Source of the DNA: Coprococcus aceti
GTDB taxonomy: Bacteria; Bacillota; Clostridia; Lachnospirales; Lachnospiraceae
Assembly: GCF_025567285.1 (NCBI RefSeq)
Contig: NZ_JAOQJT010000001.1
Coordinates: 434,001-498,000 of the forward strand
Direction: 5' to 3'
Length of the DNA stretch: 64,000 nucleotides
The notes under the pieces are model-generated. The model saw only the letters and a program-made list of their open reading frames with translations, was not told the DNA's origin and did no database searches. Each line of letters begins with the position of its first letter. Position 1 is the first letter of the stretch. The position numbers and the translations under genes were made by a program. Shown here piece after piece: positions 16,762-25,166 of the stretch.

Positions 16762-17341
16762 ATGAAAAAGAGAGTATTAACATGCATGTTTGTTATATCG
16801 GTTATGCTATTTACAGGTTGTGGAATAAGCTACTCCGATTTAACAAAGGAGATCGGTTGCGGTTCGCCATAACCTGTTGATGATTCTGAAAAAGACAAAA
16901 AGGGAAATGATGAAGAGGCGTGGATATTTCGAAAAAGTGTTACAGATAATGAGAAATATAAGCCTTTTTTAGAAATAAATCTATTTGTTGATGGACAAAT
17001 TATATTACTTGTTGGGTACACCAAATTATATTGGCTGTTTTTGTAGTGATGACAATAATACGAGAACTGGTGCAATATATGATGCAGAGGAATACGTGAA
17101 TCGAATGGAAGACCCTGAGAATTATGGGATTGGATCAGTGACTGCATATAGTACTTATATTGGCTGGCAGTTTGAAGACTATGGAATTGTAATAATTGTT
17201 TCAGAGACCAGTGATTCGGGTGCGGGCTCATTGAGGGTAAATATTCAAGATGTGACTATAAGCTATGTGCCAATAACGTATGGAACATTGGAGGATGTAT
17301 TTGGTTCAAATGCCGTATCTGATTTTATAGCAGCAAAATAA
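16762..17341 (+). pseudogene. Decayed tandem copy of the 15706 lipoprotein gene
   Basis: It opens with a good ribosome site (GGGGGAAACTA) and an ATG at 16762 encoding a lipoprotein signal peptide (MLFTGCG). An in-frame TAA stands at 16870-16872. The same frame then reads DEEAWIFRKSVTDN, matching the STGAWVLRKEVTDK region of the neighbour. Near 16980 about 110 codons are missing and the frame shifts, after which 17 kb-frame codons from 16985 give LLMDKLYYLLGTPNYIG and on to the same C-terminus as the neighbour, close to 80 percent identical by eye. Thus one stop, one deletion and one frameshift. The 118-codon remnant could in theory be translated, but it lacks a signal peptide. Confidence 0.85.
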
Positions 17342-17358
17342 TGCTGACAGGGTTAGAG

Positions 17359-17384
17359 AAGGATGGTTTTAATAGCATCCTTTT
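17359..17384 (+). terminator. Weak terminator after the pseudogene
   Basis: AAGGATG (17359-17365) and CATCCTT (17376-17382) form a 7-bp stem followed by TTTTATTT. Confidence 0.65.
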
Positions 17385-17398
17385 ATTTAGCATTGTCG

Positions 17399-17415
17399 TA
17401 GAGCAAATAACTCTA
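17399..17415. promoter_or_regulatory. Degenerate operator upstream of the second Tad promoter
   Basis: TAGAGCA-AAT-AACTCTA: the right half is perfect and the left keeps five of seven bases. Its centre is 83 bp from the centre of the perfect site, close to eight helical turns, so looping between the two is possible. Confidence 0.6.
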
Positions 17416-17448
17416 AGAATGTTATTAATATATTTAAAGGTTTAATTG

Positions 17449-17477
17449 TTGACAAAATATGACACAAAAACTAAAAT
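17449..17477 (+). promoter_or_regulatory. Promoter of the second Tad transcription unit
   Basis: TTGACA (17449-17454), 17 bases, TAAAAT (17472-17477): identical hexamers and spacing to the promoter at 7247. Confidence 0.85.
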
Positions 17478-17481
17478 GAAA

Positions 17482-17498
17482 TAGAGTTTATAACTCTA
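17482..17498. promoter_or_regulatory. Perfect operator at the second Tad promoter
   Basis: TAGAGTT-TAT-AACTCTA begins four bases after the -10 and would cover the transcription start. It is the exact reverse complement of the site at 7289-7305. Confidence 0.8.
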
Positions 17499-17521
17499 AA
17501 AATAAAGAGAGGGTTGAGGTT

Positions 17522-18163
17522 ATGAGGAACAACAGAGATAAAGGAGCAATAGTTGTTGAGGCATCTATTGCATTGCCGGTATATGTTTTTGTAATATTCA
17601 CAATTTTATCAATAGTGAATATATGTTATGCGCAAGCTAAGGTTCAGGTTGCACTTAATTCTGCAGTAAGACAATTTTCTGAAATGACATATGTTGCATA
17701 TGCTGGGGGAATTGCAGAAACTGGAAGCCCAACTGGTGGTAAATCGTCTGCTACTGCTCAACAAATTAGTACGGAATTAAATGATGCTATGAAGGAATGG
17801 GGAGTTAATAATTCAACACTTAGTGAAATGTCTGAGATGATTGGACAGACAAGTTTATCTGGAATCATAAGTAATACGGTATCAACGCTGGCAATAAAAA
17901 ATCTTTTTGAACGAGAATTTAAATTGTCTAAAAATGGAAGCTCAAGCGGACTGGCAAAGTGGCTAAAAATGGATGGAGAACCAACAGTACATGCCGTGGT
18001 AACAGGAAATGATGTTCTGGTAGCCGGGGTTTATTATGAAGTTAATGTAATAAAACTTCTAAACGTTGATGTGAAATTTCAATTCCACAGTGGAACTATC
18101 TCATATCTTTGGACTAATGGAAGAAGAAGTAATACTGGAATTGGATCCAAGAAAGATGAGTAG
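17522..18163 (+). CDS. TadE-like pseudopilin, second unit
   Basis: A 213-residue protein that begins with the TadE motif DKGAIVVEASIALPVYVFVI and a single hydrophobic helix, followed by an Ala/Gln-rich helical stretch and an extracellular domain. It is first in the second unit, with GAGGGTTGAGG before the ATG. It is distinct from the TadE-like protein at 11770 but of the same length and plan, so the two may pair like TadE and TadF. Confidence 0.82.
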   Translation: MRNNRDKGAIVVEASIALPVYVFVIFTILSIVNICYAQAKVQVALNSAVRQFSEMTYVAYAGGIAETGSPTGGKSSATAQQISTELNDAMKEWGVNNSTLSEMSEMIGQTSLSGIISNTVSTLAIKNLFEREFKLSKNGSSSGLAKWLKMDGEPTVHAVVTGNDVLVAGVYYEVNVIKLLNVDVKFQFHSGTISYLWTNGRRSNTGIGSKKDE

Positions 18164-18174
18164 GGGAAATTGTT

Positions 18175-18831
18175 ATGAAAATTAGTTCTTATGTATTGAT
18201 CAATATAATCACAATATTGGTAAATATTCTAAATCTATATCTGTTTAGATATGAGCACAGTAAAGATGAAAAGAAAGAGAAGGTGGAACATTCAGTAAAT
18301 AAGGCATTTGTAGTTGCCATGTTTATGATGAATATTTTACTGGCTAATCTAATTATCTATATTTATAGTGGATCGGTTGTTATAAATGTTAAACTTATGA
18401 TTCTCGTGTCTATGATGTGGCCGATTGCATATATCGATTTTAAAAAGAAGAAAATTCCTAATGACATTTTAAAAATTATGTTGATAGCCAGAGCGATTAT
18501 CCTTGTGCCAGAGCTTATACTTCTTGGTAATGTGGCACATAGATTGTTTTCTATGTTGATTGCAACTGTTGCTGTGCTAGTGGCCTGTATTCTGTGTTGC
18601 CTGATTGTTAAAGGGGCAATAGGAATGGGGGATGTTAAGCTTTTTGGTGTTATGGCGCTATACCTTGGTTTAGAGGGAATTTGGACAGCAATATTCTGTG
18701 CATTGGTAGTATCGTTCTTTATTGCGGTATTTTCATTGATAACTAAAAAGGTGAAGAGAAAGGATAATATCCCATTTGCACCGGCAATTTTAATAGGAAC
18801 TTATTTGTCAATATTTTTGACAGGAATCTAA
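18175..18831 (+). CDS. A24 prepilin peptidase (TadV/CpaA type)
   Basis: A 218-residue membrane aspartyl protease that should process the Flp-like pilin and TadE-like proteins. Both catalytic Asp motifs are visible: YIDFKKKKIPND near residue 88 and GAIGMGDVKLFG near residue 151. About six hydrophobic helices are present and there is no N-terminal methylase domain, as in CpaA/TadV. An N-terminal membrane segment (TILVNILNLYLF) and a charged loop precede the core. It lies 11 bases after the TadE-like gene. Confidence 0.92.
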   Translation: MKISSYVLINIITILVNILNLYLFRYEHSKDEKKEKVEHSVNKAFVVAMFMMNILLANLIIYIYSGSVVINVKLMILVSMMWPIAYIDFKKKKIPNDILKIMLIARAIILVPELILLGNVAHRLFSMLIATVAVLVACILCCLIVKGAIGMGDVKLFGVMALYLGLEGIWTAIFCALVVSFFIAVFSLITKKVKRKDNIPFAPAILIGTYLSIFLTGI

Positions 18832-18852
18832 TTAACACAGGAGAGGATAATT

Positions 18853-20160
18853 ATGAAATATAGAGCATTGTTTCCACCGGCATTAACAGGATTATTGATA
18901 ATATCTGTGTTTTCAACAATGAAAAATAATACGGAATCAGATAACAAGTATAACGATTATATAAAACAGGCGCGAGATGCAGCGGCTTATGAAATATATG
19001 TAGATGCTGAAGCGGATTATCTTGAAGCCTTAAAGATGAATAAAAGCCTTGAAATATACAATGAGCTGGCAGAAGTTTATATGGCTGATAATAAGGAAAA
19101 TGAGGCACAGGATATAGCTAAAACTATGGTGAATACATTTCCATATGAGGGTCAGGCATATACCTTGAGTGCGCAGATATATATGAATTATGAGGAATAT
19201 TCAGAGATATATACACTTTATAAGAAATATAAGAACAAAGAGCTCTACGATGAGGGTTTAGAGGAAATATATTCGGATATAGAGTGGTTGTATGAACTCG
19301 GAAATCAGTATGGAGAGGTTGATACCTTTGCAAATGGTTTGTGTGCGATCACCATGGGGGAAGATGGTGATGGTACATGGGGATATATAAATAGTACAGG
19401 AAAAAAGGTAATAGATTGTAAATACAAATATGCTGGTCCATTTATCAATGATATTGCACCTGTAGAGACTGTAAACAATATCTGGTATTTCATTGATATG
19501 GAAGGAAATAAGAAAAAGGTACTTAATAAACTAGACAATGTAAAAGGTATTGGATATGTGTGTGACGCTATTCCGGTTTTTAACGGAGAAGTGTGGGCTT
19601 ATTATACAGATGATCAGAAACTTATATGCGAGGGCTATGACGAAGCTATGGCCATGGCAAATGGCTATGCAGCAGTTAGGAAAGGTAATTCATGGCAACT
19701 CATAAATGAGAAAGGGGAAGGTGTAACTGATCAGGTATATACAGATATAGTTGTTGACGATAAAGGCATAGCATATAGAAATAGTTATTTTGCAAAGCAA
19801 AATGGCAAATATCGTATGTATGACATAGATGGAAATGTTATTGGTGATGGTGTGTTTGATAATGCAAGATTATTTAATCCGGGAAGCGATTATGCCGCAG
19901 TCATGATCAATGGCAAATGGGGCTTTGTTGATGCCTCTGGAAAACAGGTAATTGAACCTGAATATGAGGATGCCAGAAGCTTTGCAAATGGAGTGGCAGC
20001 AGTAAAGAAAAATGGTAAATGGGGCTATATAGATAAAAATGATGAAATGGTCATTGAAAATATATTTAGTGATGCCAGAGACTTTAATGATGCAGGAAAC
20101 GCCCTTGTAGAGGACTGTGGAACATGGCAGATGATAAAACTGCTTAGATACGAGAATTAG
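18853..20160 (+). CDS. WG-repeat protein with N-terminal anchor and TPR-like region
   Basis: A 435-residue protein. A short hydrophobic N-terminus (PPALTGLLIISVF) is a signal anchor. Residues 35-145 are helical with TPR-like spacing (YLEALKMNKSLEIYNELAEVY). From about residue 150 come six or so WG repeats, e.g. DGTWGYINSTGKKVI, NGKWGFVDASGKQVIEPEYED and NGKWGYIDKNDEMVIENIF, which fold as a beta-propeller-like scaffold. WG proteins are thought to be sensors or binding platforms. It lies between the peptidase and the FHA gene, inside the phospho-signalling part of the operon. Confidence 0.85.
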   Translation: MKYRALFPPALTGLLIISVFSTMKNNTESDNKYNDYIKQARDAAAYEIYVDAEADYLEALKMNKSLEIYNELAEVYMADNKENEAQDIAKTMVNTFPYEGQAYTLSAQIYMNYEEYSEIYTLYKKYKNKELYDEGLEEIYSDIEWLYELGNQYGEVDTFANGLCAITMGEDGDGTWGYINSTGKKVIDCKYKYAGPFINDIAPVETVNNIWYFIDMEGNKKKVLNKLDNVKGIGYVCDAIPVFNGEVWAYYTDDQKLICEGYDEAMAMANGYAAVRKGNSWQLINEKGEGVTDQVYTDIVVDDKGIAYRNSYFAKQNGKYRMYDIDGNVIGDGVFDNARLFNPGSDYAAVMINGKWGFVDASGKQVIEPEYEDARSFANGVAAVKKNGKWGYIDKNDEMVIENIFSDARDFNDAGNALVEDCGTWQMIKLLRYEN

Positions 20161-20177
20161 TAAAGGAGAGAACACAC

Positions 20178-22076
20178 ATGCAGGGATTTACTTATGAAAA
20201 TCAGGGACAGAATACATATCTTGTATATCAGTTTGACGACAGACCGATAGATACAATGGCTCTTGGTATGCTGACCAACAATAAGATAAAGGGGTTTGCT
20301 CCGGCTATATATACAGAGATAGATAATCAGAAATTCATCAAGTACAATGTGTCGTCACATGTAACGCTCAGTAAGCTCTTTATGGGAGATGTCCGCAAGA
20401 TGCGTCTCCTTAAGACATTCGTCAATATTGTGGATGCAATGCAGATGCTTGATGCGTATATGCTCGATAGAAGAACAATCATGCTGGACAGAGACTACAT
20501 ATATGTGGATGCGTCGACATCAGACGTATCTATGATATGCGTGCCTGTTGTAGATGAGTTTGCTCCTATAGATGAGAGGGAATTCTTTAAAAACATTATT
20601 TTCTCTGTCAGCTTTGCGGCAAATGAGAACGGAGACTATGTGGCAAGGATACTTGCTTATTTGAATAGTGTTGAGCTCTTCCAGCTTCAGGATTTCAAGA
20701 AGATGCTTGAGGGGCTTATGTCAGAGCAGCCTGCGGTCGGTATGCAGAATGTACAGCCTGCCATGGGTGCTCCTTACACGCAGAACAATCCTTATCAGCA
20801 GACTCCTGCGGGAGCTCCGGCACAGCCGCAGATGAATATGAAACCTGCTGTTATGCAGCAGCCGGTTCCACCTGTACAGCCACAGAACAGACCGACAGAT
20901 ATTGGCCAGGAACCTGCTATACAGAATGTATATGTATCCTCTGGGGCGAGTGCAAAGGATATAAAACTGGCAAAAAGAGAGGAAATGCTCAAACAGCAGG
21001 AAGAAGAAAGAGCCAGAGAGATGGCAAAGAATCCTATAGCACCGGAGAATGTTGATATGGGATTTGCAGTTCCAGGTATGAGTACAAACCAGTACGCAAG
21101 TAAGCCGAAAGCAGCAGCACCTGCAGTGCCGGCAAAGAAAGCTTCTAAGGGAAAGAAGAATAGCGGTTCATCAGAGGATGACATCTCATTGTTTTATCTG
21201 ATGCAGCATTACAGCAAAGAAAATAAAGAAAAATATAAAGCGGCAAAGGAGAGAAAGAAGTCAGGGAACACAGCTACAGAGGCTCCTGTTGCTAAGAAGC
21301 AGGCGTCAGTGATCAAGCCGATGGCAGCATCAGCAGTTCAGCAACCGCCTGTCAGCAATCCATATCAGGCGGCGCCAGCACAGCCACAGGCACCAGTAAT
21401 GAATAACCCATATCAGGCAGCACCGGTACAGCCACAGGCACCAGCAATGGCAAATCCATATCAGGCGGCGCCGGCACAGCCACAGGCACCAGCAATGGCA
21501 AATCCATATCAGACAGCGCCGGTACAGCCACAGGCACCAGCAATGGCAAATCCATATCAGGCGGCGCCAGCACAGCCACAGGCACCGGCTATGAACAGTC
21601 CATATCAGACAGCACCGGCACAGCCACAGGCACCAGTTATGAACAATCCATATCCGGCACCACAGATGCCAGAGATGGGCGGAATGCAGGATGACTATGA
21701 TCAGACAACGCTTATAAAAAATACTGGTAATACGGATGATGCTGGAACAACGGTGCTCAATGCGGCAACAAAGGTTGAGAGACATCCATATTTGTATCAG
21801 GTCAAGAATGGCCGAAAGATATACTTAGATAAGAAAACAAACAGAATCGGTAAAAATAGAGAGGTTGTAGACATATGCATAGATGGAAATCCGGCGATCA
21901 GCAGATGTCATGCAATTTTCTATAGAGTTGATGATGCCTGCTACATAGAGGATCTTAATTCAACAAATGGAACATTTGTTGATGATCAGCAGATAACAAG
22001 TAACTGTAAAACAATGGTTCGTGTAGGTTCAAGAGTGAAGCTGGGCGATGAGGAATTTGAACTTAGATACGACTAA
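20178..22076 (+). CDS. FHA-domain protein with DUF6382-type N-terminus and Pro/Gln repeats
   Basis: A 632-residue cytoplasmic protein. Residues 1-185 form an N-terminal domain (DUF6382-like) shared with the protein at 46253. Residues 190-510 are a low-complexity linker with six perfect-length 16-residue repeats (NPYQAAPAQPQAPAMA type). At 510-527 are two Thr motifs, TTLIK and GTTVL, just before the FHA domain (about 550-632; R-I-G-K, SRCHAIFY, NSTNGTFV are its phosphothreonine-binding elements). By analogy with GarA/OdhI, where ETTSVF before an FHA is the kinase target, I infer that the neighbouring kinase phosphorylates these Thr residues. Confidence 0.87.
   Translation: MQGFTYENQGQNTYLVYQFDDRPIDTMALGMLTNNKIKGFAPAIYTEIDNQKFIKYNVSSHVTLSKLFMGDVRKMRLLKTFVNIVDAMQMLDAYMLDRRTIMLDRDYIYVDASTSDVSMICVPVVDEFAPIDEREFFKNIIFSVSFAANENGDYVARILAYLNSVELFQLQDFKKMLEGLMSEQPAVGMQNVQPAMGAPYTQNNPYQQTPAGAPAQPQMNMKPAVMQQPVPPVQPQNRPTDIGQEPAIQNVYVSSGASAKDIKLAKREEMLKQQEEERAREMAKNPIAPENVDMGFAVPGMSTNQYASKPKAAAPAVPAKKASKGKKNSGSSEDDISLFYLMQHYSKENKEKYKAAKERKKSGNTATEAPVAKKQASVIKPMAASAVQQPPVSNPYQAAPAQPQAPVMNNPYQAAPVQPQAPAMANPYQAAPAQPQAPAMANPYQTAPVQPQAPAMANPYQAAPAQPQAPAMNSPYQTAPAQPQAPVMNNPYPAPQMPEMGGMQDDYDQTTLIKNTGNTDDAGTTVLNAATKVERHPYLYQVKNGRKIYLDKKTNRIGKNREVVDICIDGNPAISRCHAIFYRVDDACYIEDLNSTNGTFVDDQQITSNCKTMVRVGSRVKLGDEEFELRYD
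21357..21644 (+). repeat. Six tandem 48-bp repeats inside the FHA gene
   Basis: Each 48-bp unit encodes a 16-residue NPYQxAPxQPQAPxM(A/N) unit. Units differ by few bases, so copy number may vary between strains without breaking the frame. This is a coding repeat, not a CRISPR array: there are no spacers. Confidence 0.9.
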
Positions 22077-22102
22077 ATCTGCCGAAATGGAGGAGAGGGT
22101 TT

Positions 22103-22873
22103 ATGAGTTGCTTATTAGTTGTACATAGTGATATCGGAATAAAAAAGAGTACCAATCAGGATTCGGTTCTCGCTGTTAAGGCTGATACGGATATGGGTGA
22201 AATTTCACTGATTGCCGTATGTGATGGAATGGGTGGATTTGCTAAAGGAGAATTGGCATCTGCCACGGTTATAAGAGCCTTAAATGACTGGTTTGCCAAC
22301 AGATTAACCTATCTGGTTGGCAGCGGATTCAGCGATGACGGTGTGCGCAGGGAATGGAATGATCTGTTAAAAAAACAGAATGAAATAATAAAAGCATATG
22401 GAGCAGTAAATGGAATAAGTCTGGGTACTACGATTGTGGCTGCATTATTTTACGGTAACCGGTATATCATATGCAATCTGGGGGATTCCAGAGCATACAG
22501 ATTGAGCAATGGAATAGAGCTTATAACAAAAGACCATTCATATGTTCAGAGAGAGATAGATGCGGGAAGAATGACAGAGGCGGAAGCAGAGGTAAGTCCT
22601 CAGCGAAGCGTAATATTGCAGTGTATAGGTGCTTCGGATGATATATTTCCCGATTTCTTTTCAGGAACTACCAGTCCTGGTGACAGCTTTGTTCTGTGCT
22701 CCGACGGTTTCAGACACAAAATAGGCATGAACGAGATATATAAATACCTGAACGCCGGAATGACTCCGGATGAGGTGAGAATGAAGAATAATATGGAATA
22801 TCTCACAGAGCTCAATAAATACAGGGCAGAGACGGACAATATATCAGTTGCAATGGCGAGAATAGTATCATAG
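22103..22873 (+). CDS. PP2C-type Ser/Thr phosphatase
   Basis: A 256-residue metal-dependent protein phosphatase, the natural opponent of the kinase that follows. Motifs: SDIGIKKSTNQDSVL (motif 1), VCDGMGGFAKGELAS (metal-binding Asp and Gly), LGTTIVAALFYGNRYIICNLGDSRAYRL in two parts, FVLCSDGF and TDNISVAMAR with the last metal-binding Asp. The length matches Stp/PrpC phosphatases. It lies 26 bases after the FHA gene and 12 before the kinase. Confidence 0.95.
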   Translation: MSCLLVVHSDIGIKKSTNQDSVLAVKADTDMGEISLIAVCDGMGGFAKGELASATVIRALNDWFANRLTYLVGSGFSDDGVRREWNDLLKKQNEIIKAYGAVNGISLGTTIVAALFYGNRYIICNLGDSRAYRLSNGIELITKDHSYVQREIDAGRMTEAEAEVSPQRSVILQCIGASDDIFPDFFSGTTSPGDSFVLCSDGFRHKIGMNEIYKYLNAGMTPDEVRMKNNMEYLTELNKYRAETDNISVAMARIVS

Positions 22874-22885
22874 GAGGGGAGCGCT

Positions 22886-24619
22886 ATGCTTGAGATAGGT
22901 TCTCTTGTAGATGGAAAATATAAGATCCTGAACAAAATCGGACAGGGCGGTATGAGTGTTGTATACCTTGCCATGAACGAGAAGGCAAATAAGCAGTGGG
23001 CGATTAAGGAGGTCCGAAAAGATGGCAAGAAGGACTTTGACGTAATACGGCAGGGGCTTGTTGTAGAGACGGACATGCTTAAAAGGCTAAAGCATCCGCA
23101 TTTGCCGAGTATAGTCGATGTTATAGATGGAGATGGTACCTTCCTTATAGTTATGGATTATATCGAAGGTAATCCTTTAAATGTTCTGGTCAATGAACAG
23201 GGAGCCCAGTCGCAGGAGGACGTGATCGATTGGGCAAAACAGTTGTGTGATGTGCTTGGATATCTTCACAGCAGAACACCGGCTATTATTTATCGAGATA
23301 TGAAGCCGTCCAATGTAATGCTAAAGCCTGACGGCAATGTTATGCTTATTGATTTTGGTACTGCCAGAGAATACAAAAATAAGAACATGGTGGAGGATAC
23401 AACCTGTCTTGGAACTCAGGGATATGCGGCTCCGGAGCAGTTTGGAGGGCATGGTCAGACTGATGCCAGAACGGATATTTATTGCCTGGGAGCAACTATG
23501 TATCATCTGGTTACTGGTCATAATCCGGCTAAACCTCCATATGAGATGTATCCGATAAGACAGTGGAATCCGAAGCTTTCATCAGGACTTGAAGAGATAA
23601 TTCTAAAATGTACCAGAAAGAACCCTGATGATAGATATCAGTCATGTAGTGAATTGATGTATGCGTTGGAGCATTACAACGAGCTGGACATTACATATAA
23701 GAAATCACAGAAAAGAAAAATGTTCGGATTCGCAACGGCGGTTGTGTTGTCGGCGGCGCTCTTTGGTACAGCAGGATATATGAATTACAAAGAGAAATCT
23801 TACAAGAGTCAGAACTTTGATACGTATTATACATATGCGGGTACGGCGACATCGGAATCGGAGTTTAAAGACATGGTTAGCAATGCTTTAAGCCTGGATG
23901 ATACTTCACCTGAGACATATGATCTTATACGTACTAAGTATCTTGAATATTTTGAGAATGGACAGCCTCAGGGTTCTGGGGATAAATCGATAACATTCAA
24001 TGAGCTCAACAGTATAAAGGAACTGATTGAAAAGGATGGACATCTGGATAATTTCAAAAAAGCAGATCCTCTTGAATATTACAATTTCTGTTACAATCTC
24101 GGACTTAATTTGTGGGCATATATGAATAACGGAAGCTCCGACGCAATAGCGTGGTTTAGCAAGGTTGAACCATATTCGGATGGAAATAAAAACAACAATA
24201 AGAATGCGTCAAATGCAAAACTTTTCATAAGGCTTGGAGGATATGTGAATTCTTCAGGTGGAAGCGGAGTGGATATATTTGATGAGGATGTAGATTATTC
24301 TGCCGAGTGGGATGATCTGGTAAGCTTGTATGACCTCACGATATCACAGGATGACAATTATACTGATGATAAATTCAAAGCGTATACATATCAGCTTATT
24401 CTTAACCAGATTGTTGCAAAGGCAAGGGAATATAACGGTTATATAGATGCGTCCCAAATGTATGAAATGATAGACAACATAGAGACACAGGTAAAGGGTG
24501 CTTTGGTGGAGGTTGTCGGTAACAGCTATGATGGAGTATTTGACAGCCTTATAGATACAGCGCGGGGAAAGGTGAACAGTGCAGTCACCGGATCAGGTAA
24601 GACTGGGGGTGAGAAGTAA
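22886..24619 (+). CDS. Membrane Ser/Thr protein kinase with non-PASTA extracellular domain
   Basis: A 577-residue Hanks-type kinase. The catalytic domain spans about 8-270: Gly loop GQGGMSVVY, Lys in WAIKEVRKD, catalytic loop YRDMKPSNVML (Tyr replaces the His of HRD, a known bacterial variant), LIDFGTARE, and an activation loop with TTCLGTQGYAAPEQF. One membrane helix lies at about 279-300 (FGFATAVVLSAALFGTAGY). The remaining 275 residues are outside the cell, acidic, and show no PASTA repeats or fold I recognise, so the ligand is unknown. The stop overlaps the next ATG (TAATG). Confidence 0.94.
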   Translation: MLEIGSLVDGKYKILNKIGQGGMSVVYLAMNEKANKQWAIKEVRKDGKKDFDVIRQGLVVETDMLKRLKHPHLPSIVDVIDGDGTFLIVMDYIEGNPLNVLVNEQGAQSQEDVIDWAKQLCDVLGYLHSRTPAIIYRDMKPSNVMLKPDGNVMLIDFGTAREYKNKNMVEDTTCLGTQGYAAPEQFGGHGQTDARTDIYCLGATMYHLVTGHNPAKPPYEMYPIRQWNPKLSSGLEEIILKCTRKNPDDRYQSCSELMYALEHYNELDITYKKSQKRKMFGFATAVVLSAALFGTAGYMNYKEKSYKSQNFDTYYTYAGTATSESEFKDMVSNALSLDDTSPETYDLIRTKYLEYFENGQPQGSGDKSITFNELNSIKELIEKDGHLDNFKKADPLEYYNFCYNLGLNLWAYMNNGSSDAIAWFSKVEPYSDGNKNNNKNASNAKLFIRLGGYVNSSGGSGVDIFDEDVDYSAEWDDLVSLYDLTISQDDNYTDDKFKAYTYQLILNQIVAKAREYNGYIDASQMYEMIDNIETQVKGALVEVVGNSYDGVFDSLIDTARGKVNSAVTGSGKTGGEK

Positions 24620-25143
24620 TGTCACTTAGTGTAGATGAGATAGAACGTACCATGAATACATATCATACAGCGTGGCTTGTGTGTATGATAGCGGCATGTG
24701 TATTTCTTGTTGCAGCGGTTGTATTGTTTATTGTGTTTCGTATTCCAAGGGTGTTCATGAACCTCACAGGTATTGAGAGAAAACGCCAGATCAAGGAGAT
24801 CACGGAGAATGTCGGAACAGAGGCACAGACTGCACGGCATAAGTCGGTACAGAAAAGAAAAACTGTACAGCCTGAGCCACCTGGTGTTCAGCAGAATAGT
24901 GCATACCAGATGAATGCCGGACAAATGCAGACGACAATGCTGGCGGGGCAGAATTCGAGTAACATTGATTCGACTGTCAAGCTGGCAAATTCTGAAAACA
25001 CTGTATTGTTATCAAACAATGGCGGTGGTGCAGGGGCGACTGATGTTCTGGTTGCCAAAGCAAAGCCGGAGAAGTCAACAAGAAGCAGTGTGTTCAATAT
25101 AACGCAGCAGATAATTCTGATTAATACAGAAGAAATCATATAA
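24619..25143 (+). CDS. Small membrane protein with TT-x-L-like Thr motifs, probable kinase substrate
   Basis: A 174-residue protein coupled to the kinase by a 1-base stop/start overlap. One membrane helix (about 18-41, AWLVCMIAACVFLVAAVVLF) is followed by a basic cytoplasmic segment and a Gln/Asn/Ser-rich tail. The tail holds three Thr motifs like those before the FHA domains: TTML (T105-T106), STVKL (T119) and NTVLL (T128). No known family. I infer that it is phosphorylated by the kinase and recruits the FHA protein; this is not shown by the sequence. Confidence 0.75.
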   Translation: MSLSVDEIERTMNTYHTAWLVCMIAACVFLVAAVVLFIVFRIPRVFMNLTGIERKRQIKEITENVGTEAQTARHKSVQKRKTVQPEPPGVQQNSAYQMNAGQMQTTMLAGQNSSNIDSTVKLANSENTVLLSNNGGGAGATDVLVAKAKPEKSTRSSVFNITQQIILINTEEII

Positions 25144-25166
25144 GTATAAGAGAGGAGCAAAGAGAA

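Noticed and set aside
21330..21785. Long minus-strand open frames across the FHA repeats
   Set aside because: They are shadows of the biased repeat codons; Cys/Trp-rich translation without a start site.
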